Shown piece after piece: positions 1 to 8,820 of a DNA stretch of 64,000 bases. The stretch comes from Stramentimicrobium sp964433555 (GTDB taxonomy: Bacteria > Atribacterota > Phoenicimicrobiia > Phoenicimicrobiales > Stramentimicrobiaceae). How positions within the stretch are numbered: position 1 is the stretch's first letter; each line of letters begins with the position of its first letter. The notes beneath the pieces are model-generated. The model did not search any database and was not told where the DNA came from. It worked only from the letters and a program-made list of their open reading frames with translations. The stretch is from positions 86,649 to 150,648 of the forward strand of contig CAYSRG010000003.1 of the NCBI GenBank assembly GCA_964433555.1, in the 5' to 3' direction. The position numbers and the translations under genes are program-made.

Positions 1-170
1 TCTTTTTCCACTGCTATATCTCCCTGGTAAAATATCTCCCAATCTGTTTGCGTTTTCTCTTTGTCAATAACAGCCACCCTGGCTCCTTCTTTTTTAAATT
101 CTCTTCCTATAGCTTCTCCTATTCCCCTTGAACCCCCAGTTATAACTACTTTTTTATTATTAAATTTCAT
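1..170 (-). CDS. SDR-family oxidoreductase, N-terminal part (runs off window)
   Basis: Only the first 56 codons lie in the window. The reverse strand starts with ATG at 170, preceded by AAGGAG at normal spacing. The translation begins MKFNNKKVVITGGSRGIG, with the TGxxxGIG dinucleotide-binding motif of classical short-chain dehydrogenases at residues 11-18, followed by the second strand ARVAVID. SDR enzymes bind NAD(P)H in a Rossmann fold and reduce or oxidise carbonyls and alcohols. The catalytic Tyr-Lys region is beyond the left edge, so the substrate cannot be judged. The family call is firm; the function is open. Confidence 0.85.
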   Translation of the reverse strand, partial: MKFNNKKVVITGGSRGIGEAIGREFKKEGARVAVIDKEKTQTDWEIFYQGDIAVEK

Positions 171-449
171 TATCTCTCTCCTTATTTTGTTCTCACTCAA
201 TGCCCTCAAAGCTAAACTTATTTTAAGCTTAAAAAATTGTTAGTATTTTCGATGAAAAAAACAGTTCCTCTACTTTCACTGGTATAAACAAAAACCAATT
301 TTATTATACTTCATGAAGCTAATGTTTTTAAAGTATACTAATCATAATCTTCCCCCATAATTTAAATCAGTTTACATTTAATAATAAAAATGATAAGTTA
401 ATATTAAATCTTACTAATACCCAGGAAAATATCCCAGGAGATTCAAATT

Positions 450-1175
450 ATGAATATAAAAAATGGTTTTTTTAGCCTTTTCTATCTACTGATAATTTTA
501 GTATTTCTCAGTATGACAGCTAATGCTACTACTGAAGAGCAAAGAATCATTCAGACTTATGGAGAAGCAGAAATAACTGCTCAGCCAGACCTGGCAAAGA
601 TAAGTCTCTCCATTGAAACCCTTAGCCAATCGGCGAAAGAGGCAGTTGAGGAAAATGCCAAACTGGCTAATACCGTTTTAAAGGCTTTGATAGATTTTGG
701 TCTTTCAGAGGAAGAAATAACAACCTCTTCCTATAGATTAAACAGTTACCGTGAATGGGGGAAGGTGGGATCCCAAAACGAACCGGAAAAGATTTATTAT
801 CAAGCAACCAATGAAATTCTAGTTCTGACCAATCAACTGGATACAGTAGGTCAGATAATAGACCTGGCAGTAGAAGCAGGTATTAATAATATTCAATATA
901 TTAATTTCGAAATAAGAGATCCCCAGCAATTAATGTTACAGGCATTAACTATGGCCACTGAACAGGCACAACATAAGGCTGAGGCAATTGCCAAAGGTGC
1001 AGGAGTAATCATTAAACAATTATATAATATAAAAGAGGAAAGAACCTTCTATGCTCCCTTCCGTTTACAGGATACCATGTTGCAAACAGAAATAGCTAAA
1101 AGTGATGCACCAACACCAATAGCGCCTGATTCAGTTATCATAAAAGCAACAGTCATTGCGGAATTTTCTTTTTAA
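450..1175 (+). CDS. SIMPL domain (DUF541) exported protein
   Basis: This 241-residue protein has a hydrophobic N-terminal signal (about residues 8-26, ending near TANA) and then matches the SIMPL/DUF541 pattern: IIQTYGEAEITAQPDLAKISLSI near the start and repeated alanine-rich helices such as EQAQHKAEAIAKGAGV. Family members are periplasmic or surface proteins of poorly known role, linked in some bacteria to oxidative stress. The start has a GGAG ribosome site. It converges with rlmD, the two stops being only 5 bp apart, and no terminator hairpin separates them. It appears to be a single-gene unit. The family call is confident; the role is not known from sequence. Confidence 0.85.
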   Translation: MNIKNGFFSLFYLLIILVFLSMTANATTEEQRIIQTYGEAEITAQPDLAKISLSIETLSQSAKEAVEENAKLANTVLKALIDFGLSEEEITTSSYRLNSYREWGKVGSQNEPEKIYYQATNEILVLTNQLDTVGQIIDLAVEAGINNIQYINFEIRDPQQLMLQALTMATEQAQHKAEAIAKGAGVIIKQLYNIKEERTFYAPFRLQDTMLQTEIAKSDAPTPIAPDSVIIKATVIAEFSF

Positions 1176-1180
1176 GGATA

Positions 1181-2431
1181 TTAATCTTTTTGTAGCAAAG
1201 CAATATTTTCTATATTTCCAGTTTGTGGAAACATATCAAGTGGCTGAACTTCTATCAATTGACAATGATGAGTAACAAATTGTTTAATATCTCTCGCTAA
1301 AGTAGCTGGATTGCATGATACATATACTATTAATTCTGATGTAATGGGTAAAATTCTGGTAATGAACTCCTTCTCCAATCCAGCTCTTGGCGGATCTACT
1401 ATTACCCGACTAAACCTTTTTTCTAAGGTTAGTAAAATCTTCTCACAAAAACCAGCAATAAATTGACAGTTGGTCAAGCCATTTATTTTAGCATTTCTTC
1501 TGGCATTTTTTATTGACGAATGATTGGAATCTACTCCTGTTACCCGGCAAGCATCCTGAGCTATATTAATAGAAAACATCCCTACACCACAATAGGCATC
1601 CAGTATATCCGCTGAATCTGATAAATTCAAATACTGGCAAACAATTTCAATTAGTCTTTCACTTTGCTCTGAATTAGTCTGAAAAAAATTTTGAGGACAT
1701 ATGGTAAATAAGCAATGACCGGCTTTCTGGACAATCTCCCTCTTACCAAATAATAATCTTAATTTTCCCTGTTGTTGAACATAAATGGACTGAACTTTTT
1801 TGCTAAGTTCTTTCAATAATATTTTCTTAGGTAAGCAATTGATAAATTCAATCATAACGTCATTTTGCTGATTAGACTGACGTATTACAATAGAGGTTTT
1901 TTCTCTAATTTCGAGCTCATGAAGCATTTCTCTTATGATTAAACTTACTTCATTTAATCCAGGCAATAACAAGGGGCATTGGTATATATCAACAATTTCA
2001 TTACTCCGAAACTTATAAAAACCCATATTTATTCCGTTATCACTTTGAGCAAGATGCCATATTACCTTATTACGATAGTTCCAAGGTTCTGGCATACCTA
2101 TTAGGGGCTTTACTACTGTACTTACTCCACCAATGCGTTTGAGAGCATCTTCAACAATTCTTTGTTTGAGTAGTAATTGCTGCTGATAATCAACATGTTG
2201 ATAGGAACAACCACCGCAATGATAATAATAAGGACATTTAGCCTTCACCCGATAAGGTGATTTTAAAATAATATCTTTCAGTATTCCCCGGGAATACTGT
2301 GTCTTATCTTCACTAATAATAGCCTGTACGGTCTCTCCGGGAATGGTATAGGGAATAAAAATAACCTTACCAGCATTTCGAGCAATCCCTTCCCCATTAT
2401 GACTAATACCTTCAATAAATAGATCTATCAT
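1181..2431 (-). CDS. rlmD: 23S rRNA (uracil-C5)-methyltransferase, RlmD/RumA family
   Basis: This 416-residue enzyme would methylate a uracil at C5 in 23S rRNA (U1939-type) using SAM. Residues 1-55 are TRAM-like RNA-binding sequence. C66, C72, C75 and C152 supply the four-cysteine Fe-S site typical of RumA. The SAM-binding motif DAYCGVGMFS lies near 278-287, VDPPRAGLE near 345-353, and the catalytic cysteine is C373 in VYVSCNPATLARD. Length and motif order are normal for the family. Paralogues such as RlmCD share these motifs, so the exact target base is inferred. The ribosome site before ATG 2431 is weak. Upstream on the same strand lies a methyltransferase remnant. Confidence 0.9.
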   Translation of the reverse strand: MIDLFIEGISHNGEGIARNAGKVIFIPYTIPGETVQAIISEDKTQYSRGILKDIILKSPYRVKAKCPYYYHCGGCSYQHVDYQQQLLLKQRIVEDALKRIGGVSTVVKPLIGMPEPWNYRNKVIWHLAQSDNGINMGFYKFRSNEIVDIYQCPLLLPGLNEVSLIIREMLHELEIREKTSIVIRQSNQQNDVMIEFINCLPKKILLKELSKKVQSIYVQQQGKLRLLFGKREIVQKAGHCLFTICPQNFFQTNSEQSERLIEIVCQYLNLSDSADILDAYCGVGMFSINIAQDACRVTGVDSNHSSIKNARRNAKINGLTNCQFIAGFCEKILLTLEKRFSRVIVDPPRAGLEKEFITRILPITSELIVYVSCNPATLARDIKQFVTHHCQLIEVQPLDMFPQTGNIENIALLQKD

Positions 2432-2554
2432 CTGGCAATACCACGTTCTGAGAATCCGGATATCCTGCTTATTATGCTCAAGTAGTTATTGATATAATGA
2501 TTCTGGATAATTTTTCTATGGACATTAGGATTATCATCTGAATCTGATGCAATT

Positions 2555-2818
2555 TTATTTTTCGGCAATAACTAATATTTCAAAATCTTTAGTAGTCAGT
2601 TTATCACCTCTGGAAAAAGCTCCCTGCTTCGCACCAAATATATCGATTTTTTTATATCCTAATGATTTTAACAGCCACATTATCTCAATTGGTACATAGT
2701 ACCTTTCGTTGCATTTTAAAATCTTCTTATTGTCGTAATCATCTTCTACTTCTGTTATTTTATAATCATGAAAGGTCATTAAATCGAACTTGTTTTTTCT
2801 ATAATTAGAAATATCAAC
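2555..2818 (-). pseudogene. C-terminal remnant of a class I SAM methyltransferase
   Basis: An open frame ending at 2555 encodes a tail resembling the C-terminus of small SAM-dependent methyltransferases: ERYYVPIEIMWLLKSLGYKK, then KKIDIFGAKQGAFSRGDKL and a final DFEILVIAEK. The first ATG (2779) has no ribosome site and would give 74 residues. The same frame continues upstream without a stop (VDISNYRKNKFDL) up to the TAG that ends the MBL gene at 2819-2821. The SAM-binding half is absent. I read this as the 3' end of a gene whose 5' part was lost by deletion. A short independent protein is possible but less likely. Confidence 0.6.
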
Positions 2819-3478
2819 CTATTCACTCAGTAGATTCATGGTAAATGGTTGACCATGACCTGGATAAACGATTTTGATGTCTAATCCTTGCAGTTTCTTT
2901 ATATAAGCTTTTGCCTCTGCCATATCATCCATAATATCAAATACAGCTGGTTTTTTGATATTTCCCATCAAATCGCCACAAAAGAAATGACCTTCAGCAG
3001 TAAGGATAGCAATGGAGCCTCTGGTATGACAGGGTATATATATGGCCTTTGCTTCCAATCCAAATTCAGAGAAATCATAGTCACCATCAACAGTTATATC
3101 AGGTATAAATCTATCTTTCTTTTTCAGACTAAAAAATAAGTTAGCTAATGTTTTAACCAAAATATTTGGATTCTTTCTACTAAAAAACATATCTCCATAT
3201 TCTACCATGCCTATATCACTAGAATGCATGGCAATTTTACTAGCAAATTTGGTATGTAGATAAGCAGCATTGCCGGCATGGTCCAGATCTCCATGGGTTA
3301 ATATAATGAGTTTAAGTTGACCAATGCCACACCCAGTTCTCTCTATCTCTTTTTCAATTACTGAACGATAGCGAGTAAAACCGGTATCTATAAGAAAATA
3401 ATTATCGCCTGTCTTGATAAGATAACAATTGACATAATTGTTAAACATAAAACGATGAGAGAATGTTTTAATTTCCAT
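2819..3478 (-). CDS. MBL-fold metallo-hydrolase
   Basis: The product has the metallo-beta-lactamase fold. Its metal-binding motif HTHGDLDH follows the strand LKLIIL, IPCHTRGSIAIL supplies the next histidine, FFCGDL the bridging aspartate, and VYPGHGQP the last histidine. Such enzymes hydrolyse thioesters, lactones or phosphoesters; the substrate cannot be told. I place the start at ATG 3478, one base after the TAA of the upstream DUF4342 gene, giving 219 residues. A longer reading from 3511 would overlap that gene by 32 bp. The pair is probably one transcript. The frame just beyond the stop runs into the methyltransferase remnant. Confidence 0.85.
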   Translation of the reverse strand: MEIKTFSHRFMFNNYVNCYLIKTGDNYFLIDTGFTRYRSVIEKEIERTGCGIGQLKLIILTHGDLDHAGNAAYLHTKFASKIAMHSSDIGMVEYGDMFFSRKNPNILVKTLANLFFSLKKKDRFIPDITVDGDYDFSEFGLEAKAIYIPCHTRGSIAILTAEGHFFCGDLMGNIKKPAVFDIMDDMAEAKAYIKKLQGLDIKIVYPGHGQPFTMNLLSE

Positions 3479-3479
3479 G

Positions 3480-3743
3480 TTAATTGTCCATATTTCTATC
3501 TTTCTTTTCAACCACTACAGTACATTTAGTAACCAATGCTGCAATAGCCCCTAAAGCAGCCAAGGCAGGTGCCAGCAAAGCACCAACAGCTCCAGCCGTA
3601 AGTGGAAATTCAGCGATAGTCTCTTCTTTTTCATTTTTAATGATTATCCTGCGAGCATTTCCTTCCTGAATGATTTCTTTTACTTTTTCAACAATTTTCT
3701 CACCAGAAACAACAAAAGACTCTTTATTCTTTTGATTTGTCAT
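3480..3743 (-). CDS. DUF4342 domain-containing small protein
   Basis: This 87-residue protein fits the DUF4342 pattern: an N-terminal helix (GEKIVEKVKEIIQEGNARRI), the strand RIIIKNEKEETIAEFPLT, a small Ala/Gly-rich hydrophobic segment (about residues 51-71) that could insert in a membrane or pack as a helix, and a closing KCTVVVEKKD strand. The family has no established function. A good ribosome site (GAGGGAATTATC before ATG) supports the start. It is first in a two-gene unit with the MBL hydrolase, with a 1-bp gap. The AT-rich 500-bp region upstream should hold its promoter. Confidence 0.8.
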   Translation of the reverse strand: MTNQKNKESFVVSGEKIVEKVKEIIQEGNARRIIIKNEKEETIAEFPLTAGAVGALLAPALAALGAIAALVTKCTVVVEKKDRNMDN

Positions 3744-4241
3744 GATAATTCCCTCACCTTCTTAAGATTTATAGTATAATATTTCGTATACCCTGTTTAT
3801 ATTATATAATAATTTTTTAAATTCTTTACAATTTAAGAGGAAATTATTTTCCCCTCAAAAAAGGTTAGTCTCTGAAGAAATTACTAATAATTTTTCTAAA
3901 AATATTTAAGCATACAAGTATCTTTCAAAAATAATGATACCAGAAATCCTGATCAAAAATCCTCTATCTTTTCTCTTAATCTATCAGACTATAATTATAT
4001 AATTTAATATTAATCTCGAAAATAACATTTTACTATTGGTCTAATACCAGTTAGGAAAGAAATTATAATGAGTTAACTATAAAATAGAGAGCAGAGATGT
4101 TGGTTTAATTATAAATATAGTATAGATATTAAGTAATATGAGTAATAAAATAAATAAAATTGATTTAGATGCCTGTTTTAAAAACAATATTTTATTGCTT
4201 TTGGCAGAAAAGAAACAATATAAAGTCAACACTATTTTACA
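3744..4241. other. AT-rich intergenic region, no gene seen
   Basis: About 500 bp of very AT-rich sequence lies between the DUF4342 gene and the thioredoxin-CcdA gene, both on the minus strand. I see no convincing coding frame, hairpin terminator or repeat. The segment near 3744-3800 should carry the DUF4342 promoter. A 35-codon plus-strand frame at 4138-4245 has no ribosome site and was rejected. Confidence 0.5.
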
Positions 4242-5489
4242 TTAAAAAAGTAATCCGGTTATAATTAATAAGATGGCCAATCCAAAGAACAAAACAGTCA
4301 TTATAATTTTTACCGTACCAAAGTGTCTCTTATTTAGCTCTGCCCATTTTTGGGAACTAGTTCCCCAGTAGGTAAATAAAAAGACCAGGATTAAGGGTAC
4401 TACAAACATAAAATTATAAATCAAGAGGTAAATTAGAGCATTAGCTCTAAGTTCTGGAACATTACTAATAAAAATGAGAGTGGGTAAATAAATCTGTCCG
4501 GTACAGGCTAATTCTAAAATAGAGACCAAAAAACCAGTTATCGCAGCCATGATAACAAAATTATGTGTTTTGACATTTTTTCGTATGGTGGAATGAATCA
4601 TCTGCTTAATACGAGGAGGCAGCTGTAGAGTAGAATCGCCAGTCTGCCCAGTTCTCTTATATTTCAGATAATCTAACAAACTGAGTGTTCCCAGAATAAT
4701 ACCGATACCGGCAGTAACAAAGATAAATATTAGTCTGGCTAAAGGTAAAAAGGAAAGGGTAGTTACCACCCTCAATGCTCCGGCACCAATCAGAAAATAG
4801 GTTAAGAAAATAGCCAGGGTAAACATACTGCCAACCAAAAGCAATTCCTTCCCGGTTCTCTTAATCAAAGCCAGGTAGGAAATAAAAAAGATGATGGTGG
4901 CAAAGGCACAGGGGTTAATGCCATCAATGAGCCCACTAACGGCAATAGCACCTATACCGAATGATTGGAAACGCTCAATAAGGCGCTGTTGAACTGAGGT
5001 AGGGTCTTCTTCTGTTTTTTCCCATGGAGGAGGTTCCTCTCCCTTTATCTGTTCTATCAGGTTAACGATATTATCATAGTTAATCTGTTCTCTTAAAAGA
5101 AAACTATCACCAATATAAATTAAAGGGACCAATAATCGATCATGCTCGGGTACTCTATATATCTCCCCCAGTTGTTCTGCAAGTGCTACGCCCTCTGGAG
5201 TAGAGATATCAAATTTTCGGATTTCTACTTTAGGATATTGAAAGGCAATCTGCTCCAGCAATCTTGCTGTTTTTTCACAATCATGGCAGCCAGGCTCAAA
5301 AAAATCAGCAATATAAATGGGTATTTCGTATGAAATATCCTCTTCACTGATTTCTTGACCCCAGGCAGAGAAATTTAGCATATTTAAATTAATAACTAAA
5401 AACAGTAGCAACAAGAAAATAACAGTAATATTACATCTTTTATTAGGATTAAAGAAAATTGTATCTTGATATGTTTTCTTCATTTTCAA
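4242..5489 (-). CDS. Thioredoxin-like domain fused to CcdA/DsbD-type transmembrane electron carrier
   Basis: This 415-residue membrane protein would pass reducing equivalents across the inner membrane. It has a hydrophobic leader (about 19-42), then a periplasmic thioredoxin-like domain with a CHDC active site at 68-71 (FFEPGCHDCEKTARLLEQ) and a proline-containing VPLIYIGD strand. From about 178 a CcdA/DsbD-like bundle of six or more helices follows. It has the two cysteines expected for this family: C194 in NPCAF and C329 in ACTGQIYLPT. The domain order (thioredoxin first) differs from classical DsbD. The redoxin and DUF1573 genes 430 bp away may be partners. A GGAG ribosome site precedes ATG 5489. 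Confidence 0.88.
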   Translation of the reverse strand: MKMKKTYQDTIFFNPNKRCNITVIFLLLLFLVINLNMLNFSAWGQEISEEDISYEIPIYIADFFEPGCHDCEKTARLLEQIAFQYPKVEIRKFDISTPEGVALAEQLGEIYRVPEHDRLLVPLIYIGDSFLLREQINYDNIVNLIEQIKGEEPPPWEKTEEDPTSVQQRLIERFQSFGIGAIAVSGLIDGINPCAFATIIFFISYLALIKRTGKELLLVGSMFTLAIFLTYFLIGAGALRVVTTLSFLPLARLIFIFVTAGIGIILGTLSLLDYLKYKRTGQTGDSTLQLPPRIKQMIHSTIRKNVKTHNFVIMAAITGFLVSILELACTGQIYLPTLIFISNVPELRANALIYLLIYNFMFVVPLILVFLFTYWGTSSQKWAELNKRHFGTVKIIMTVLFFGLAILLIITGLLF

Positions 5490-5921
5490 TTCTCCACTAT
5501 TGCTCTAAAATAAACGGTAATATGACTTTTATTATACATATTTTATCTTTTGATAGCAAAAAAACTTGGTCTAGGAATTATCTCAATATTGCCTCTGGCT
5601 GAATATCACAAACAAACCTGGGCTTATGTTTCAGTAACTTCAGGAATCTAAGTCGGTTTTTATCAGAAAGTATATCATACATTTTTGCTAATATCTCCAT
5701 CAGGAATGATCTCCCCTAATTATTTGGCTTGCTCTACAGTAATTCTATTATTATCTCTGTCAATATAATTTTTTAATTTTAAAATGATTTAAAAAATTTA
5801 CTTATTTAGTTAATATAGTGAGTAATTTTATTAAACTAGCTTAATTTGAATGAAATTTTTACTGAAATATTATATAATATTGGTAAGGTCATAATCTTTA
5901 ACCTAATGGTAAGGAGAAAAA
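5490..5921. other. Intergenic region with decayed sequence and divergent promoters
   Basis: This 432-bp stretch separates the divergent thioredoxin-CcdA and redoxin genes. It contains the truncated arsR frame (5578-5700). Upstream of that, a short minus-strand frame reads YIDRDNNRITVEQAK and stops just before the arsR ribosome site; it looks like the tail of another lost gene. The remaining AT-rich part should contain promoters for the two flanking genes, but I could not assign -35 and -10 boxes with confidence. Confidence 0.5.
5578..5700 (-). pseudogene. Truncated ArsR-family regulator (first 40 codons)
   Basis: A 40-codon minus-strand frame has a good ribosome site (GGGGAG 10 nt before ATG 5700). 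It begins MEILAKMYDILSDKNRLRFL and continues KLLKHKPRFVCDIQ before a stop. This matches the start of ArsR winged-helix repressors, where LSDxxRLRxLxLL and VCEIQ are hallmark segments. The DNA-recognition helix and wing are missing: the frame runs through PEAILR to TAA at 5578. I read it as a truncated remnant. A small peptide made from the intact ribosome site cannot be excluded. Confidence 0.6.
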
Positions 5922-6551
5922 ATGATAAAATTGAAGGATAAAAGAACAACTTTTAGCAATCTCTCCAGAATATGGATGGTAACTTTTTTTATTTTTGTTC
6001 TCTTTTTTGCTTCCAGTCCTGTTCTGGCTCAATACAAGACCGGTTCACCGGTACCAGATTTTACCCTGAAGACGCTGGATGAAGAAGTTTATCAGCTTAA
6101 CCAATTTTCAAATAAACAACAGCATCTTATACTATGTTTTGTACATAGCAATGAGTCTTCCTCTATTGCTAAATTAGAGGAGATGGTAAATTTCTTTAAC
6201 GATTACCAGCCTCGGGAAAGCTATCAGATTATTGCCATTATCCACCAGGATAAGCTTATAGAGGTGATACAGGAAAGGCTTTTTAACCTGAAAGAAAAAA
6301 CAGAGATTCCTCTTATTATCCTGTTGGATGTAGATGGAAAAGCAAATGCCAGCTATGAGATTGAAAGCTATCCCACTATACTCTTACTAAGATCAGACCT
6401 ATATGTCAGAAAGGTATATGACCGCTTTACAACCAGACAGAAAGCTAGCTTCTATCAATACCTAAAATTTATCTTTACCTCTAAAAAAATTAATGACAAT
6501 AGCAGCGGTTGCGATGGCGGAGTCTGTCCTCCCCCTCCGGGATCTGAATAA
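5922..6551 (+). CDS. Exported redoxin-like protein lacking the usual CxxC, with cysteine tail
   Basis: This 209-residue protein has a signal or membrane anchor (about 17-36, ending VLAQ) and a TlpA/peroxiredoxin-like core: GSPVPDFTLKTLDEEVYQL, the strand HLILCFVHSNESS, a central region with IPLIILLDVDGKAN, and ESYPTILLLRSD with the cis-proline position. Where thioredoxins carry WCxxC it has HSNESS. One cysteine (C72) sits in the preceding strand, and the C-terminus carries CDGGVC (197-202) before a proline-rich end. It is followed 21 bp later by the DUF1573 lipoprotein and is divergent from the thioredoxin-CcdA fusion. The fold call is good; catalytic ability is doubtful. Confidence 0.75.
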   Translation: MIKLKDKRTTFSNLSRIWMVTFFIFVLFFASSPVLAQYKTGSPVPDFTLKTLDEEVYQLNQFSNKQQHLILCFVHSNESSSIAKLEEMVNFFNDYQPRESYQIIAIIHQDKLIEVIQERLFNLKEKTEIPLIILLDVDGKANASYEIESYPTILLLRSDLYVRKVYDRFTTRQKASFYQYLKFIFTSKKINDNSSGCDGGVCPPPPGSE

Positions 6552-6572
6552 TAAATTAGAAAGGTAAGGTAA

Positions 6573-7289
6573 ATGTCTTTTAATAGAAAGCAATTAATCA
6601 TTGTCTTTGCTATCTGTATACTTTTGTTTTACTTAGCTGGTTGCAGTAAGACCAAACAGCCAAGATTAGCAGTATCGGAAGAAAGTTGGTATTATGGAGA
6701 GGTTATGCCCGATCAAATAGCCTCTCATCAATTTACTTTAAAAAATGAGGGCGAAGATAAACTAATTATTGAATCGGTTTATTCCTCCTGTGCCTGTGTC
6801 AGTCTGGAGCTGGGTGAAAAAGAGATACCAGCTGGAGGAGAAACACAACTTATAACTATCTTTGATCCTTATGGTTATGAAGGAGATGTCAGTAAGTATC
6901 TTACCATTAAATCCAATGATCCAGAGCATCCAGAAAAAAAAATTGATTTGACTATCAACGTCACAAGGGTTCCTAATCCTGATATAAAGCTATCACAACA
7001 GACCTTTGTTCTAGGAAATATTAGCGGACAAGAACAATCTGTTCTTCAATTTACCATTACTAATACCGGTGACGCCGATCTATTGATTGAAGATGTAGTT
7101 GTAGAAGAAATATTCAGTCATAATTTGAAATTGCCCCTTACCATGTCCCCAGGAGAGCAGTATCAGGCAGAAGTATACCTCTCCACCAGCCAGTTGAAAG
7201 AGGGAGAGTTCCGCAAAGCAGTACGCATTATGACCAATGATCCTCAAAATCCAATGGTATTCTTACGCATAAGCGGGATTAGGTCTTAA
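6573..7289 (+). CDS. DUF1573 lipoprotein with two Ig-like (ASH-type) repeats
   Basis: This 238-residue protein has a lipoprotein signal with lipobox LAGC (C24), so it should be lipid-anchored outside the inner membrane. Two beta-rich repeats follow: one with ESWYYGEVMPDQIASHQFTL, VYSSCACVSLELGE and SNDPEHPEKKIDL, the other with QTFVLGNISGQEQSVLQFTI and TNDPQNPMVFLRI. Both are typical of DUF1573/HYDIN-like domains. The CAC cysteine pair in the first repeat is characteristic. Family members are often next to redoxin or thioredoxin genes, as here, but their task is not established. It is probably cotranscribed with the upstream redoxin gene. Confidence 0.85.
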   Translation: MSFNRKQLIIVFAICILLFYLAGCSKTKQPRLAVSEESWYYGEVMPDQIASHQFTLKNEGEDKLIIESVYSSCACVSLELGEKEIPAGGETQLITIFDPYGYEGDVSKYLTIKSNDPEHPEKKIDLTINVTRVPNPDIKLSQQTFVLGNISGQEQSVLQFTITNTGDADLLIEDVVVEEIFSHNLKLPLTMSPGEQYQAEVYLSTSQLKEGEFRKAVRIMTNDPQNPMVFLRISGIRS

Positions 7290-7317
7290 ATATTATTCTC
7301 TTGATGTACAGTCTTTT

Positions 7318-8553
7318 TTAACTACCATTCCCACCTTTCAGAGAGGAAGAATAATTAGTAATAACTCTGGCTAATCTCTTAATCCCCTCCTCAATATCTT
7401 CTAAGCTAGGATAACAGAATGATAATCTCATAGTATTTTTCCCTTTTCCATTGGCATAGAACGACGAGCCACTGACATAAGCTACTTTTTCTTTTATTGC
7501 CTCATAGAGCATGGTATCTGTATCTAGGTATTCAGGAAGAGTTACAAATACAAAAAATCCTCCTTCTGGTTTAGTCCAGGATGCTTCTGCTGGAAAATAT
7601 TTTTCCAAAGATTCTAACATTACATCTCGTTTCTTCTTATAAATTAAGACATTTGACTCTATGTTCTTATCTATTAATCCCTCGTTGCAATATTCATAAG
7701 CAATCAATTGATTAAGAATAGAAGTACATAGATCGGTAGCCTGTTTTAAAATAACAATCTTTTCAATTATTTCTTGATGACCGGAAACCCAGGCTAACCT
7801 CAAACCAGGACATAGTATTTTAGAAAAAGTACCTAAATTTATTACATAACCTTCATGGTCTAAAGAAAATATTGAGGGAAGTGGAGTCCCTTCAAATCGG
7901 ATTTTATCATAAGGATTATCTTCTACAATAATAAGATTATAATTTTTTACAATTTCCAGAAGTTTTTTCCTGCGAGATAAGGATATGGTAACACCAGCAG
8001 GATTTTGAAAATTTGAAATTGTATAAACAAACTTAGCCTTCTTACTCTTGCTTTTAATTGTAGCAAGCTTATCTTCAAATATTTCCATAATCATACCATC
8101 TTCATCCATTGGAATTCCAATTATCTCGGCTCCATAACTACGAAAAGCATTTAATGCTGCCAAATAACTGGGTAATTCTACTATAACTATATCGCCGGGA
8201 TCTAAGAGCGCTTTACTCACTAAATCCAAACCCTGTTGTGAACCAGAAGTTATAATAATATTATCTGTAGTAAATTTTTTAACATCCATTTCTAACCATT
8301 GAGCTAAAAATTCTCTTAATTTCAGTAATCCTTCTGTACTGCTATACTGTAAAGCGAGAGAGCTATTATTAGCCAATATTTTTATGCATATCTCTTTTAT
8401 TTCCTCTGCAGGAAATGTTACCGGATCAGGCATTCCGCCTGCTAAAGATATTACATCGGAACTCTGAATAATTTTCAAGATCTCTCTAATTGAGGAAGCT
8501 TTACTTTGCTGAGCTAACTTTGAAAATAATTGTTCATTTTTAACTGATGGCAT
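7318..8553 (-). CDS. PLP-dependent aminotransferase, 2-aminoadipate aminotransferase-like
   Basis: This 411-residue fold-type I aminotransferase resembles the LysN/MocR-catalytic group. Visible marks are ISLAGGMPDPVTFP near the N-terminus, TSGSQQGLDLVSKALLDPGD for the cofactor phosphate region, FQNPAGVTIS, VEDNPYDKIRF with the pyridine-binding aspartate, and the Schiff-base lysine in GTFSKILCPGLRLAW. There is no GntR-type DNA-binding domain. Such enzymes transaminate branched-chain, aromatic or 2-aminoadipate substrates; neighbours do not fix which. It has a clear AAGGAG ribosome site and stands alone, converging with the DUF1573 gene. Confidence 0.88.
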   Translation of the reverse strand: MPSVKNEQLFSKLAQQSKASSIREILKIIQSSDVISLAGGMPDPVTFPAEEIKEICIKILANNSSLALQYSSTEGLLKLREFLAQWLEMDVKKFTTDNIIITSGSQQGLDLVSKALLDPGDIVIVELPSYLAALNAFRSYGAEIIGIPMDEDGMIMEIFEDKLATIKSKSKKAKFVYTISNFQNPAGVTISLSRRKKLLEIVKNYNLIIVEDNPYDKIRFEGTPLPSIFSLDHEGYVINLGTFSKILCPGLRLAWVSGHQEIIEKIVILKQATDLCTSILNQLIAYEYCNEGLIDKNIESNVLIYKKKRDVMLESLEKYFPAEASWTKPEGGFFVFVTLPEYLDTDTMLYEAIKEKVAYVSGSSFYANGKGKNTMRLSFCYPSLEDIEEGIKRLARVITNYSSSLKGGNGS

Positions 8554-8820
8554 TACTCTACTCCTTTTATTTTAAAATTTTACTTGTACCAGTAAACAAC
8601 ACCCTGCAGGCAACTGAAACTACTAGCTCTTTAATTATATAACTTTCTTCTAATTTGATAAATAGAATACCCTGAATTGTCACAATATTCAAATCAAAGT
8701 AAAAATAATGTAAAAAAATAGGATTAGGATTTGAAACATAACAAAAATAAAAAATAAAGTTTTAAAACCTGATCCTGTTTAACTACGATTTTTATATATT
8801 TAAATATATTAAAAATTTAG

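Noticed and set aside
2432..2570. Minus-strand frame of about 46 codons ending on the rlmD start codon
   Set aside because: It has no ATG or ribosome site and no recognisable motif; the overlap with the rlmD ATG could be chance.
4138..4245. 35-codon plus-strand frame with ATG
   Set aside because: There is no ribosome site, it overlaps the end of the thioredoxin-CcdA gene, and the sequence resembles no family I know.
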